Notes: a model not told the origin generated them from the sequence alone. 64,000 bases of DNA from Thermoactinomyces daqus (GCF_000763315.1 NZ_JPST01000013.1:1-64000), one strand, 5' to 3'; positions 6,878 to 16,692 are shown, numbered from the stretch's first letter. A program made the numbers and translations.

Positions 6878-8083
6878 TTGAGCATTTTAATTTTTAATCG
6901 TCTGCCTTATTATGATGCTCCTTATGAAAAGTGGTTGGAGGACCTGAACGAAGATTTGTTTTTATTGACGTCAGATCAGCTAGGCAAGGATTTTCACGGC
7001 TTTAAACAGGTATTTGCTTTCGATCGTTATGATTTTAACAATTCCGTCGAGTTTACGGCTTTGCAATTGTACAAGCAGTCACCTTACAGACGGGTGATCG
7101 CGACGGCGGAGAGGGATATTTTGCGCGCAGCCTATGTTCGCCATTATTTTGGCTTAGAAGGCCAATCGTTGCAAAGCGCGATTGCCTTTCGCGATAAGGT
7201 GAAGATGAAAGAGATCCTGAGTGCGGCCCGAATTCGCGTCCCGGCTTTCCAGCGCGTTGATTCTGTCGTCGATCTTTACGAATTTATTGAAGAGCAGGGA
7301 TATCCGGTGGTCGTTAAACCGGTTGACGGAATGGGTTCTCGCAACACGACGGTTTTGGATTCGGATCAGGATACGATGGAGTACCTGGCCCATGGATTAA
7401 GCCCGCACCTGGAAGTGGAGGAATATATCGAAGGGGAAATGTATCATATTGACGGATTGGTACTGAATGGACAGATCAAGCTCATCTGGCCTTCAAAGTA
7501 TCTGAATCATTGTTTGGCTTTTCAGGAAGGAAAATATTTGGGAAGTTATCTTTTATCTCCAGAAAACCCCTTGACAGCCCGTTTGCAATCTTATGTTTCC
7601 TCGGTTTTGCGAACTTTGCCCACCCCGACTCATACCACTTTTCATGCCGAAGTTTTCCATACACCGCAGGATGAACTGGTTTTGTGTGAGATCGCCTGCC
7701 GCACGGGCGGATCGCGCATTTGTGAAGAATACCGGCAAGCATTTGATGTGGATCTGACCAAGCTTTCCATACAGGCGCAATGCGGGTTAAGCGTTGATGT
7801 TCCCGAGCGTGTCGCCAGACGGGAAGGGCCGAAAACCCAGTTTGGTTTTATCGGGATTCCGCCCAAACACGGGGTTTTTCGCCTGGCGCCACGGCGGGAG
7901 GATTTTCCGGACTGGGTGACGGAATATCGGGTGTTGGCCAGACCCGGACAATATTTTACCGGTGCGCATACCAGCGTCGATTATGCGATTACGCTGGTAG
8001 TATGCGGCGACTCGGAGGCACAGGTATATAGCCGGTTGGAAGAAAGTGCCCGGCTAGTTGAGCAAAAATGGGTTTGGAACTGA
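6878..8083 (+). CDS. ATP-grasp domain carboxylate-amine ligase, unknown substrate
   Basis: The protein has 401 residues and starts with TTG at 6878 behind AAGGGGG. It shows an N-terminal pre-ATP-grasp domain, then the ATP-grasp fold: the lysine-bearing strand EQGYPVVVKPVDGMGSRNT (about 145-163), the hinge VEEYIEGEMYHIDG, and the metal-binding EIACRTGGSRI near 275. Enzymes of this fold join a carboxylate to an amine with ATP. The family includes dipeptide ligases and natural-product ligases, so the substrate cannot be read from sequence. Its terminator and a fresh promoter separate it from the DUF819 permease downstream; a link between the two is only suggested by position. Confidence 0.8.
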   Translation: MSILIFNRLPYYDAPYEKWLEDLNEDLFLLTSDQLGKDFHGFKQVFAFDRYDFNNSVEFTALQLYKQSPYRRVIATAERDILRAAYVRHYFGLEGQSLQSAIAFRDKVKMKEILSAARIRVPAFQRVDSVVDLYEFIEEQGYPVVVKPVDGMGSRNTTVLDSDQDTMEYLAHGLSPHLEVEEYIEGEMYHIDGLVLNGQIKLIWPSKYLNHCLAFQEGKYLGSYLLSPENPLTARLQSYVSSVLRTLPTPTHTTFHAEVFHTPQDELVLCEIACRTGGSRICEEYRQAFDVDLTKLSIQAQCGLSVDVPERVARREGPKTQFGFIGIPPKHGVFRLAPRREDFPDWVTEYRVLARPGQYFTGAHTSVDYAITLVVCGDSEAQVYSRLEESARLVEQKWVWN

Positions 8084-8102
8084 AAAAAGCAGCAGGGGAA
8101 AG

Positions 8103-8130
8103 GAAGGCCAGTCAAATGGCCTTCTGTTTT
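8103..8130 (+). terminator. Terminator after the ATP-grasp gene
   Basis: GAAGGCCA pairs with TGGCCTTC across a six-base loop, followed by TGTTTTATTT. Confidence 0.8.
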
Positions 8131-8141
8131 ATTTGTAAAAA

Positions 8142-8169
8142 TTGCACTTCTATTATAGAATTGTATAAA
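8142..8169 (+). promoter_or_regulatory. Sigma-A promoter of the DUF819 gene
   Basis: TTGCAC (8142-8147), a 16-base spacer and TATAAA (8164-8169) lie 25 bases before the GTG start. Confidence 0.6.
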
Positions 8170-8193
8170 AATTTTAACCAAGGAGGAGTACTT

Positions 8194-9372
8194 GTGACAA
8201 AAACAGCCCTGATCATGAATCCGGCAGGGGTAGCCGCAGTTCTTGCCGTTTTAATCGCGATCTCCTTCTGGCTGGATCGATGTTTTCGCTTTTTTTCCTA
8301 CTTGGGAACCGCGATTTTGGTGATTTCCGGAGGGGCGATTTTGGTAAATCTCGGCATTATTCCTCCGTCGATTGCCCAAAATCCGGACGATTTAAATCCG
8401 GTTTATGAATTTGCCAATGATTATTGCGTCCCGCTCTCCATCGTCTTGCTCTTGCTATCCGCTGATCTGAAAAGTTTGCGCCATATGGGAAAACCGGCGT
8501 TGATTTCGTTTGCTTTGGCTTCTTTGGGAACCGCGGTCGGGGCGATCATCGGCGTTTGGGTGACAGCGGATGGCATCGGGGCGGAAGCGTGGAAGATTGC
8601 CGGGCAATTTTGTGCCAGTTATATTGGCGGCGGAGTCAATTATGCAGCCGTGGGGGCAGCGTTTCATACTTCCCAGTCGATGTATGCGACAGGTGCGGCG
8701 GCCGATAATATCATGACAAATCTGTGGATGGTGGCGACGGCGATTCTGCCGAGTTTGTTGCGCAAATATTATTCCTCCGTTTACCAGCCGGGCCGCCATG
8801 TGGAGAAAGCGGAAGAAGATTATCAGAAAAAGAAGGAAATTTCCATTTACGACATGGTTATCCTGGCTGCAGTCGCTTTTGTGGTTGTGGCTGTATCCGA
8901 CTGGCTGGCGCCCATTATCAACAAAGGGATCGGATTTGAAATTCCATCGGTTATCTGGTATACGACTTTTGCCATTCTGATCACCCTGTTTACACCGATG
9001 AACAGGGTAAACGGAGGAGCAGAGTGGGGCAATTTTTTATTGCATTTTTTCTTTGCCACGATGGGCGCGGGAACCATTCTCAGCACTCTGGTTGACAAAG
9101 GGCCGGTTGTCTTTTTGTTCCTGGTGATATTGGTAGGGATTCATGCCTTCATCGTCTTTGGCTTTGGCAAATGGTTCAAAATTGATGTCGAAGTGCTGGC
9201 TGTGGCGAGCCAGGCTACTGTTGGCGGACCTTCCACCGCTCTGGCGCTGGCCTCATCCAAACGGTGGGTTTCACTGATCACACCGGGCGTGTTGATGGGG
9301 TTGCTCGGCTATGCGATTGGAAACTATGCCGGGATCGCTGTCGGGAATTGGGTGAAGTTGCTTCTCCATTAA
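8194..9372 (+). CDS. DUF819 family membrane protein (YjcL-like)
   Basis: The 392-residue integral membrane protein has about ten hydrophobic segments. The start is GTG at 8194, directly behind AAGGAGGAG; a longer frame upstream would run through the promoter and terminator. It resembles B. subtilis YjcL, including GGGVNYAAVGAAF, the ADNIMTNLWM segment and the SQATVGGPSTALALASS motif near the C-terminus. DUF819 proteins are related to sodium-dependent transporters, but no substrate has been firmly assigned. A terminator follows. Confidence 0.85.
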   Translation: MTKTALIMNPAGVAAVLAVLIAISFWLDRCFRFFSYLGTAILVISGGAILVNLGIIPPSIAQNPDDLNPVYEFANDYCVPLSIVLLLLSADLKSLRHMGKPALISFALASLGTAVGAIIGVWVTADGIGAEAWKIAGQFCASYIGGGVNYAAVGAAFHTSQSMYATGAAADNIMTNLWMVATAILPSLLRKYYSSVYQPGRHVEKAEEDYQKKKEISIYDMVILAAVAFVVVAVSDWLAPIINKGIGFEIPSVIWYTTFAILITLFTPMNRVNGGAEWGNFLLHFFFATMGAGTILSTLVDKGPVVFLFLVILVGIHAFIVFGFGKWFKIDVEVLAVASQATVGGPSTALALASSKRWVSLITPGVLMGLLGYAIGNYAGIAVGNWVKLLLH

Positions 9373-9381
9373 TGAGAAATA

Positions 9382-9412
9382 CCCCCGATCCTGCAAAGGC
9401 CGGGGGCTTTTT
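9382..9412 (+). terminator. Terminator of the DUF819 gene
   Basis: CCCCCG pairs with CGGGGG, followed by CTTTTTC. The convergent rmuC gene ends at 9415, and the same hairpin may serve it on the other strand. Confidence 0.75.
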
Positions 9413-9414
9413 CC

Positions 9415-10743
9415 CTATTCTCCGCCGGGGCCATCCGGCAATGCGGACAGAGAAGCTGAATCGAGGCTGGGCAAGTTCTCCACCCGGTCCAGCTTTTTCT
9501 TCATCGTTTCCGTTTGCTTTGTCGCCTGACCAATCGTTTTGCTGGCTTCATCCAGTTTGCGTTGCGCCTTTTCCAAATAGTTGCCGAATTTGAGCAGATC
9601 CGTTTTCATAATGCCCAGCCAGCGCCAGGCTTCGGTGGTGTGTTTTTCAATGGCCAGTGTGCGGAAACCCATCTGCAAGCTGTTTAAAAAAGCGGACAGG
9701 GTTGTCGGCCCGACAATCGCCACTTTAAACTGCCGCTGTACCGTTTCCCACAATCCGGGCCTCCGCAGGATTTCGGCATACAACCCTTCGAGGGGGAGAA
9801 ATAAAATGGCGAAATCAGTGGTGACCGGCGGATAAATGTATTTGTCGCTTATTTTTTTTGCTTCCTGCTTAATGCGCTGTTCCAGCTGTTTTCCCGCCTC
9901 ATTGATCAGCTCCGGATTTCCTGCTTCCTGGGCTTGAAGCAAGCGCTCATAATCCTCCAGCGGAAACTTGGAATCAATCGGCAGCAAGACGGGAGGAGAG
10001 CCTTCCTGTTTGGCCGGCAGTTTAATGGCGAATTCCACATGTTCTTTGCTGTTTTTCTTGATCACGGCATTTTTTTCATATTGGTCCTGGGTCAACAGCT
10101 GTTCCAGGATGTTTTCCAGTTGGATTTCCCCCAGAACACCGCGGCTTTTCACGTTGGACAACACTTTTTTCAGGTCGTCAACCCCGGCCGCCAGATGCTG
10201 CATTTCTCCCAAACTTTTATGTACGCGCTCCAATCGGTCACTTACCAGTTTGAACGATTCTCCGAGCCTTTGTTCCAAGGTGGCGTGCAATTTTTCATCG
10301 ACGGTCTGTCTCATTTCTTCCAGTTTTTTCTGGTTCTCCGTCTGAATTTGCGCCAGTTTCTCCTCCACTTTGTTTCGTAACTGCTCCAGCTTCTGTTCGT
10401 TCATGGCGGTGAGATCGCGAAGTTGACGGGAAAAGGAATCAAGCAGGTTTTTCTGCCCGGATGCGACATCTTGAATGGTAGTGAGCGTCGATTTGGTCAA
10501 CAGGGAAAAAGACTGTTGCAATTCTTTGCGGTTTTCGAGAGCGGCATGATTGGCTTCCTGCCGGTGGTATCCCATTTCTTCGCGCAACGTCTTTTCAGTT
10601 TTTTCCTGTGCCAGCAGCAGCAGGCGCAGTTGCTCTTCGATCTGCTGCCAATCACTTTTGGCGGAGTTATGCTGCCGGAATAAAAAGAGACAGAGGATGA
10701 TCCCGTTAAGCAGAAGAGATAACGTGGCAATCCATGTGGCCAT
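9415..10743 (-). CDS. rmuC: DNA recombination protein RmuC
   Basis: The 442-residue protein has one N-terminal membrane helix (ATLSLLLNGIILCLFLF), a long coiled coil over roughly residues 30-190, and then the RmuC core: GVLGEIQLENILEQLL, LLPIDSKFPLEDYERL, SDKYIYPPVTTDFAILFLP and VAIVGPTTLSAFLNSLQMG. The family limits inversion at short inverted repeats and has a nuclease-like fold; its biochemical activity in Bacillales is not well defined. Start: ATG at 10743 behind AAAAAGGTG. It is transcribed alone, convergent with the DUF819 gene. Confidence 0.92.
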   Translation of the reverse strand: MATWIATLSLLLNGIILCLFLFRQHNSAKSDWQQIEEQLRLLLLAQEKTEKTLREEMGYHRQEANHAALENRKELQQSFSLLTKSTLTTIQDVASGQKNLLDSFSRQLRDLTAMNEQKLEQLRNKVEEKLAQIQTENQKKLEEMRQTVDEKLHATLEQRLGESFKLVSDRLERVHKSLGEMQHLAAGVDDLKKVLSNVKSRGVLGEIQLENILEQLLTQDQYEKNAVIKKNSKEHVEFAIKLPAKQEGSPPVLLPIDSKFPLEDYERLLQAQEAGNPELINEAGKQLEQRIKQEAKKISDKYIYPPVTTDFAILFLPLEGLYAEILRRPGLWETVQRQFKVAIVGPTTLSAFLNSLQMGFRTLAIEKHTTEAWRWLGIMKTDLLKFGNYLEKAQRKLDEASKTIGQATKQTETMKKKLDRVENLPSLDSASLSALPDGPGGE

Positions 10744-11062
10744 CCAACATCACACCTTTTTGTGGGAATTTTCCTTCTGTTAATTATATCGAGAACCGCG
10801 CAACCCTTCATTAACTTCCCGATCTGTATTAAGATAGAAACGACAGAAAACACCTGTGTTTTGTCAAATACAGCCGGAGGGTGAAAATAAATTAAGCAAA
10901 TCGGGGGAGGGAACACCGCGATCCGGCTATAATCCACTTTCAATGAATGCCCCGATGAGCTGACTGACGCTGCCATAGACTGAAAATGCGAGTCCTGCCG
11001 TTTCGGTATAAACGGAGAGGGTTATCAATCCGGAACATTGCCACAAAAGGAGTATTCAGGGA
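10744..11062. other. Divergent intergenic region between rmuC and dynA
   Basis: No gene is supported here. A hairpin is formed by GACAGAAAACAC (10842-10853) and GTGTTTTGTC (10856-10865). TATAAT boxes occur on both strands (plus 10928-10933; minus near 10780-10790) but no good -35 partner is visible, so promoters for rmuC and dynA are likely here without being firmly placed. Confidence 0.4.
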
Positions 11063-14000
11063 ATGATTGAAACAGCACACAGAGAATGGGCACAGCGATT
11101 GGCCCGGCTGGAGCGGGAGTTTGAGCGGAGCGGAGATGAAGAAAGACGGTTGAAGGGCATCGATTTGCTGCGAAAAACGGTGCAAGGGGAATGGTCGATC
11201 GCTTTTTGCGGCCATTTTTCCGCCGGCAAATCCACTTTGCTCAATCATTTGCTCGGAGAAGATCTGCTTCCGACCAGTCCGATTCCCACCAGTGCCAACG
11301 TGGTGAAAATCACGGCGGGTGAGAACCGGGTCAAACTGTTTCTGAGCGATGGGCGAATTCATGCATACGATGGGACTTACACTGATCAGGAGCTGAAAGA
11401 TTTGTGCAAAAACGGCGAAGAGATTTTAGCCGTGCACATCCAGCGTCAAACCAACCGCTTGCCGGCCAAAGTGGCGCTGATGGATACACCGGGCATCGAC
11501 TCGACGGATACGGCTCACGAACGCGCCACCCGCTCTTCGTTGCACCTGGCGGACGTGATTTTTTATGTAATGGATTATAACCATGTGCAAGCGGAAGGGA
11601 ACCTGGAGTTTATCAAACAGTTAATCCGCCGCCGAAAGCGCGTTTATCTGATCATCAACCAAATCGATAAACACCGGGAAGAGGAACTGTCCTTTTCCGT
11701 CTTCTGCCAAAATGTGCAACAGTCGTTTGCCGATTGGGGTGTGAACCCGGAAGGGGTTTTTTACACGAGCATGCGTGATCCCCTCCATCCTCATAACCAG
11801 TTTGCCGAATTGAAAAAACGGATCGGGGAACTGATCGGACGGAGGTTTGAACAGTTTGACCAAACGATTCGAATTGAAGCGGAACAATTGCTGAAAGAGC
11901 ATATGCAATTTTTGGAAGAAAGGGATCGGGAACAGCTGGAAAAATTGGCAGCCAAGCAGGTGCAGCCCGATGGGCCGGAAGGATCGCCGGAAGCGGAAGC
12001 GCAAGAGCGGCGAAAAGAAATGGTTCAGTTGAAAGAAGAAAAACAGTCGATCGAGCGCTCATTTGATCAGGGGCTGGAGGCGGTATTGCAAAATGCCTAC
12101 CTGATGCCCTATGAAGTGCGCGCTCTGGCTGAACAATATCTGGAGACGCAGCTCACCTCCTTTAAAGTCGGCTTTTTCTTCTCCAAAGGGAAAACGGAGA
12201 AGGAAAAAGAGCGGCGGACGCTTGCTTTTCTCGAAAAACTCGGGCAGACGGTTGAGACACAGCTTGATCTTCATGTAAAGCAATATGTGGTGCAATTTTT
12301 GAAAGAGCATCACCTGTATACTGAAGATCGGGGAGAGAGAATTTACTCTTTTCGCGTTCATCTCGATGCCCCGCTGCTTGCGCAGACGATCAAGCCCGGG
12401 GCGGGGTTTGGCGGGAACTATGTCTTGACTTATACCGATGATTTGGCAAATAAGCTGAAACAGTTTTATCGCCAGGCCGCACGTTCCTGGTTCGGGTCGG
12501 TTAAGGAGGAACTGGAGCAGCGGTTTGCGGAGCGGTTGCAGCAGCTGGAGCGGCGGATGAGGCAACTGGCCGAGTGGGAAAACGCTTTATCGGAAATCAG
12601 GCGGATCAAGGAGGAGTACAGACAGGCGGAGGAGCGCCTTTTGAAGTTGATCCGCGGGGATACCGAACCCGGTATGGTTGAAATTCCCCGAGAAGCGTTG
12701 GAGGAACAAGTTGTAATGCGAAATGAGCGCTTCCTGCCGCAGCGCGAAGAGGTGACTGAGACGAATGAGTTGCCCGGAGAGAGAGAATCAGGAAAGGGAA
12801 AGGAACGGGCGACCGCTCATCGGATGGACAGCGTGCTCGCTCAAGTACATGCAGCGGAAGAGCAAATGAAGAGGATTCCGGGATTAACAGCGATCGTGAG
12901 AGACCTGGCCCGGAAGCGGGAGCGACTTGAACGCCGGCAGTATACAGTCGCCTTGTTCGGGGCTTTCAGTGCCGGAAAGTCATCTTTTGCCAATGCCTTG
13001 ATCGGAAAGCCGGTACTGCCGGTTTCCCCCCACCCGACCACGGCGACGATTAACCGGATTTGTCCCCCGACGGGCAGGCATCCGCATGGACAGGCCGTGA
13101 TTACCTTTAAGACGGGCGAGCGTTTATTGGATGATTTGCGGCAAGTGTACAAATTGGTACAGCAGGAGGTGCGAACGCTGGAAGGAGCGGTTGCACGCAT
13201 CGGAACGCTGCTGGACGAGCCTGCCTTCCAGACGGGGCAAAAGACGGCTTTGCCTTTTCTCCAGGCGGTGAGGGACGGATTTTCCACGATGAAAGAGCAC
13301 CTGGGCGGCACACTGACGATCAAGGCGGACGCGATTGAAGAATTTGTTGCCAGGGAAACCAAATCCTGCTTTGTAGAGTCGGTGGATCTTTATTACGATT
13401 CACCACTGGCCAGACAGGGAATTACCCTCGTTGACACGCCCGGAGCCGATTCAATGCATGCCCGCCATACGGATGTTGCTTTTCAGTATATCAAAAGTGC
13501 CGATGCGCTTTTGTATGTGACTTATTACAATCATCCCTTTTCCAAGGCGGATCGTGAGTTTTTAATTCAGCTGGGGCGGGTTAAAGATGTTTTTTCCCTG
13601 GACAAGATGTTTTTTATCATTAATGCCGCCGATCTGGCCGCTTCGCGGGAGGAACTGGCACAGGTGGAGGACTATATCCGCAGGCAACTTTCGGGTTATG
13701 GAATTCGGGAACCCCGTCTCTTTTCACTGTCCAGCTTACGGGCGCTGGCGGAAAAAGCGGGCGGGCGTCAGGATCCGCAGATGGAGCGGTTTGAACAGCG
13801 ATTTTCCTCTTTTATTCTGGATGAACTGCGGGTGGTGTCGATTCGCGGTTTGACCGAAGAGTTGCGGCGTGGTTCCCGCTTTCTCCGCCATCTGCTGCAA
13901 ACCGCCGAAGCGGGCCGCGAAGCGATGGAAAAGCGGAAAGGGGAGTTGGCTGACGAACGGGACCGGGTGCGGAGAATCATTCAAAACAGCAGGGATCAAG

Positions 14001-14707
14001 CGTTGGCCCATGCCTTGGGGCAGGAAGTGAATGAACTGCTTTATTATGTCAAACAACGTCTGTTTTACCGATACCGCGACGAGTTTCCGGAGATCTTCAA
14101 CCCGTCGGTTCTGAGAAGCGATGACGGGCAGATCAAACAAAAACTCCGTGCCTGTGTGCTCCAGATGGTCGATTTTATGCGCCGCGATTTGCTGCAGGAG
14201 CTCAGGGCCACTTCCTTGCGCATGGAACGATGGTTAAACGACCGGCAAGATGCATTTATGGCGAATCTGACAAACAACTGCCTGGCTGTGAACGGTGAAA
14301 TTCCTTTGGTGCCGGAGCGGGAAAGCTCGTATCCATCACCTGATTTCCCGGAGCCGCTCGCGGAGCTTTCGCTTGCTTCTTTTAAAAAGGCGATCTCCTG
14401 CTTCAAAAATGCCAAAACCTTTTTTGAGAAAAATGAGAAGGAGAAAATGCGGGAGGAGATGGAACAGGTGCTGGAACCGGCAATTGCCGCTTTTTTGGAC
14501 GAGCAAAAGCGGTTGCTGACCGGATATTACCTGGAGGAGTGGCAGAAAAAAGAAGCGGAATGGAAAGAAAAGGCCATTTTGGATGCGGAGGATTATTATG
14601 ATACTTTGCTGGGCGCTTCATCTGCACCGGAAGATTTGGATCTGTACCGGGAAACGGCATCAGGCCTTGCTGAGAATATTGCCAAGGTGGAGCGGTTGTT
14701 GTCCTGA
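11063..14707 (+). CDS. dynA: Double dynamin-like GTPase DynA
   Basis: The 1214-residue protein carries two complete dynamin units in tandem, as in B. subtilis DynA (YpbR, 1193 residues). Unit one has the P-loop GHFSAGKST near residue 53, DTPGIDSTD near 148 and NQID. Unit two has GAFSAGKSS near 637, DTPGADSMH near 795 and NAAD. Long charged helices, forming stalk-like coiled coils, follow each GTPase domain. DynA tethers and fuses membranes in trans and helps cells withstand phage and membrane damage. ATG at 11063 has AAGGAG ten bases upstream. It appears monocistronic, ending before a terminator at 14771. Confidence 0.92.
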   Translation: MIETAHREWAQRLARLEREFERSGDEERRLKGIDLLRKTVQGEWSIAFCGHFSAGKSTLLNHLLGEDLLPTSPIPTSANVVKITAGENRVKLFLSDGRIHAYDGTYTDQELKDLCKNGEEILAVHIQRQTNRLPAKVALMDTPGIDSTDTAHERATRSSLHLADVIFYVMDYNHVQAEGNLEFIKQLIRRRKRVYLIINQIDKHREEELSFSVFCQNVQQSFADWGVNPEGVFYTSMRDPLHPHNQFAELKKRIGELIGRRFEQFDQTIRIEAEQLLKEHMQFLEERDREQLEKLAAKQVQPDGPEGSPEAEAQERRKEMVQLKEEKQSIERSFDQGLEAVLQNAYLMPYEVRALAEQYLETQLTSFKVGFFFSKGKTEKEKERRTLAFLEKLGQTVETQLDLHVKQYVVQFLKEHHLYTEDRGERIYSFRVHLDAPLLAQTIKPGAGFGGNYVLTYTDDLANKLKQFYRQAARSWFGSVKEELEQRFAERLQQLERRMRQLAEWENALSEIRRIKEEYRQAEERLLKLIRGDTEPGMVEIPREALEEQVVMRNERFLPQREEVTETNELPGERESGKGKERATAHRMDSVLAQVHAAEEQMKRIPGLTAIVRDLARKRERLERRQYTVALFGAFSAGKSSFANALIGKPVLPVSPHPTTATINRICPPTGRHPHGQAVITFKTGERLLDDLRQVYKLVQQEVRTLEGAVARIGTLLDEPAFQTGQKTALPFLQAVRDGFSTMKEHLGGTLTIKADAIEEFVARETKSCFVESVDLYYDSPLARQGITLVDTPGADSMHARHTDVAFQYIKSADALLYVTYYNHPFSKADREFLIQLGRVKDVFSLDKMFFIINAADLAASREELAQVEDYIRRQLSGYGIREPRLFSLSSLRALAEKAGGRQDPQMERFEQRFSSFILDELRVVSIRGLTEELRRGSRFLRHLLQTAEAGREAMEKRKGELADERDRVRRIIQNSRDQALAHALGQEVNELLYYVKQRLFYRYRDEFPEIFNPSVLRSDDGQIKQKLRACVLQMVDFMRRDLLQELRATSLRMERWLNDRQDAFMANLTNNCLAVNGEIPLVPERESSYPSPDFPEPLAELSLASFKKAISCFKNAKTFFEKNEKEKMREEMEQVLEPAIAAFLDEQKRLLTGYYLEEWQKKEAEWKEKAILDAEDYYDTLLGASSAPEDLDLYRETASGLAENIAKVERLLS

Positions 14708-14770
14708 TTTTTGCTTTGCAACTTGACCGCAGGGTAGCCGAATTTTAAAATAATGAAAGCGTAACATCAG

Positions 14771-14796
14771 GCACTCCGGACAAGGAGTGCTTTCTT
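14771..14796 (+). terminator. Terminator downstream of dynA
   Basis: GCACTCC pairs with GGAGTGC across a six-base loop, followed by TTTCTTC. Confidence 0.75.
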
Positions 14797-14834
14797 CGCA
14801 TATCATTGCTTCCAAGATGCTGTAGGAGATGAAG

Positions 14835-16007
14835 ATGAAAAAAACGTCACTGGTATTGATGATGTTTTGTCTGATCTCGGCAATTGTGTTTATGCCGCCG
14901 AGCAATCGCGGCTGGTTAAGCGAATTTGCCTTGATCTGGGGAATTAACGATGTTAAACCATTGTCCTACGATCATCAAAATAGCCAAAATCTTTCCGATT
15001 CAGGAGAAATTTTTTCTCAAAACCGCTCGTTCGATCAAATTCCGCTTTTCAGCGAACTATCAAATCAGGAAGAATTGCCGACGGTTGCACGCGATGACAC
15101 CTTGTTCGTAAATCTCGGGGAAATCGCCGACCGCCTCGGCTTTCAGGTAAAGGTGGATGCGCGTGACGGCACAATTACCATCCGGCATCAGTCTGATACA
15201 TTATCGATGGTGCAGGGAATCCCGGTTTTGAATTGCAACGGAATCTTTGAACCGATGGAACAAGCTCCTGTCATTCAGAACGGAAATGCCCTTGTGCCTC
15301 TTTCCTTCATGGACCGGGTTTTGCAACAGCAAGTGGTTGTGATCGGCAAAACCGCGGAATGGCAAGTGAATCCTGCGTCGATTCCGGTTTTTGCCCCCAA
15401 GCGAAATTTGCCCAAAATGTCGGCCCGGGAAATGGCCCGTTATCTGTCATTTCTCAGAAGCCCGATTCGCGGAGCGCATGTGAGCACGCACGATTCGCAT
15501 CTTCCCGGTGCGCCCCGTACTTATCGTCACGGGGTACATGAGGGATTAGACTGGTATACTTATGGAACAGGCGTTACGATCAGCAAACGGACTCCGGTTT
15601 ATTCCCTGGCCGATGGAGTTGTGGTCAGAGCCGATGTTGATTATCAGGAGATGACGCCTGCAGAGCGCAACCGGTTGATGGCTGTGGCCGGCCAAAGCGA
15701 TGGGCAGACACCGGCCTATATTTTGGACAAGATGCGCGGCCGGCAGGTCTGGGTGCAGTACGGCAAAGGGGTAATGGCCCGTTTTGTGCACTTGAGCCGG
15801 ATTGCTCCGGGGATCAAAGCAGGGCAGACGATCAAAGCAGGCCAACTGATCGGCTATGCCGGCAATTCCGGAACGAGCGACGGTGTCAAAGGCAATGACC
15901 AGGGGGTTCATTTGCACCTGGATCTGCTGCTTTACGGCGAATGGTTCTGGGATGGCTACACCGTGCAGGAGCGCCGGGAAATATTGGATAAAATTTTTGA
16001 CAAATAA
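14835..16007 (+). CDS. Secreted M23-family metallopeptidase with N-terminal stalk-type domain
   Basis: The 390-residue protein begins with a signal-type segment (KKTSLVLMMFCLISAIVFM). A region over about residues 85-180 resembles copper-amine-oxidase N-terminal repeats (LFVNLGEIADRLGFQV, GNALVPLSFMDRVL), which often mediate wall binding. The C-terminal M23 domain keeps the zinc ligands in HGVHEGLDW and the HLHLD motif, so it should be an active glycyl or cross-link endopeptidase acting on peptidoglycan. Start at 14835 is preferred over an ATG six bases earlier because AGGAG lies six bases upstream of it. The gene stands alone. Confidence 0.85.
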   Translation: MKKTSLVLMMFCLISAIVFMPPSNRGWLSEFALIWGINDVKPLSYDHQNSQNLSDSGEIFSQNRSFDQIPLFSELSNQEELPTVARDDTLFVNLGEIADRLGFQVKVDARDGTITIRHQSDTLSMVQGIPVLNCNGIFEPMEQAPVIQNGNALVPLSFMDRVLQQQVVVIGKTAEWQVNPASIPVFAPKRNLPKMSAREMARYLSFLRSPIRGAHVSTHDSHLPGAPRTYRHGVHEGLDWYTYGTGVTISKRTPVYSLADGVVVRADVDYQEMTPAERNRLMAVAGQSDGQTPAYILDKMRGRQVWVQYGKGVMARFVHLSRIAPGIKAGQTIKAGQLIGYAGNSGTSDGVKGNDQGVHLHLDLLLYGEWFWDGYTVQERREILDKIFDK

Positions 16008-16023
16008 ATGACAGGAGACCCGG

Positions 16024-16053
16024 GGTGTTAATCGTTCGAATATGATTAACACC
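16024..16053. repeat. Perfect 10-bp inverted repeat after the M23 gene
   Basis: GGTGTTAATC and GATTAACACC are separated by ten bases and followed by TTATTTACT. It may be a weak terminator of the M23 gene or an operator for the gene that follows. Confidence 0.5.
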
Positions 16054-16135
16054 TTATTTACTATCTCTTTCATTTCATAAGTTATCATGGTATTATACAA
16101 AAATGTCACGTCTTGCACGGGCAGAGGTGAGGCTG

Positions 16136-16663
16136 TTGAAAAATCTGGCTTCTTGGTTGATTCGATCGGATCAGTTTTTGATCCAGCTGGTTAATTGTCA
16201 GTGGAAATGCCGTCTGTTTGATTGGTTGATGCCCCGGGTTACCCATTTGGCCGGTCCGACCGCGACTATCGGTTTTTTGATGTTCTGGTACATGTTCATG
16301 CCGCGCACTGTCAAGTCGTGGGCGCTTGAAGGTTTTATCGCACTGATCGGCAGCCATGTGGTTGTTCAATTTTTTAAAAAATTGATGCCCCGAATCCGTC
16401 CCTATTTGCGGCTGGCCCATTTGCATACTTTTCCCAATCCCCTAACGGATTACTCTTTTCCGTCAGGGCATACGACAGCGGCCTTTTCCATCGCCGTCAC
16501 ATTTATGTTTCATTCGTCACTCTGCGGGGGAGTACTGTTGCCGTATGCGATCCTGATCGGTTTTTCGCGCATGTATCTGGCGCTGCATTACCCGACGGAT
16601 GTATTGATCGGATCGTGTCTGGGCAGCGGCTTTGCGGCGGGAACGGTCTATTTGTTCGGGTAG
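16136..16663 (+). CDS. PAP2-family phosphatase (undecaprenyl-diphosphatase or lipid phosphatase type)
   Basis: The membrane protein has about six helices and all three PAP2 motifs: KKLMPRIRP, then FPSGHTTAAF, then SRMYLALHYPTDV. These form the acid-phosphatase site facing outwards. Related Bacillus enzymes dephosphorylate undecaprenyl pyrophosphate or phosphatidylglycerol phosphate. A start at TTG 16136 is proposed because GAGGTGAGG lies just before it; the earlier ATG at 16103 has no ribosome binding site and falls near the likely transcription start (TATTAT at 16091-16096). Length from TTG is 175 residues. Confidence 0.8.
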   Translation: MKNLASWLIRSDQFLIQLVNCQWKCRLFDWLMPRVTHLAGPTATIGFLMFWYMFMPRTVKSWALEGFIALIGSHVVVQFFKKLMPRIRPYLRLAHLHTFPNPLTDYSFPSGHTTAAFSIAVTFMFHSSLCGGVLLPYAILIGFSRMYLALHYPTDVLIGSCLGSGFAAGTVYLFG

Positions 16664-16692
16664 TATTGAGGGGCTGTCAAAAGACGAAGGGG

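Noticed and set aside
6697-6897. 66-codon frame before the ATP-grasp gene
   Set aside because: Its ATG lies upstream of the promoter's -35 and no start codon follows the predicted transcript start. The tail looks somewhat protein-like, but there is no initiation signal.
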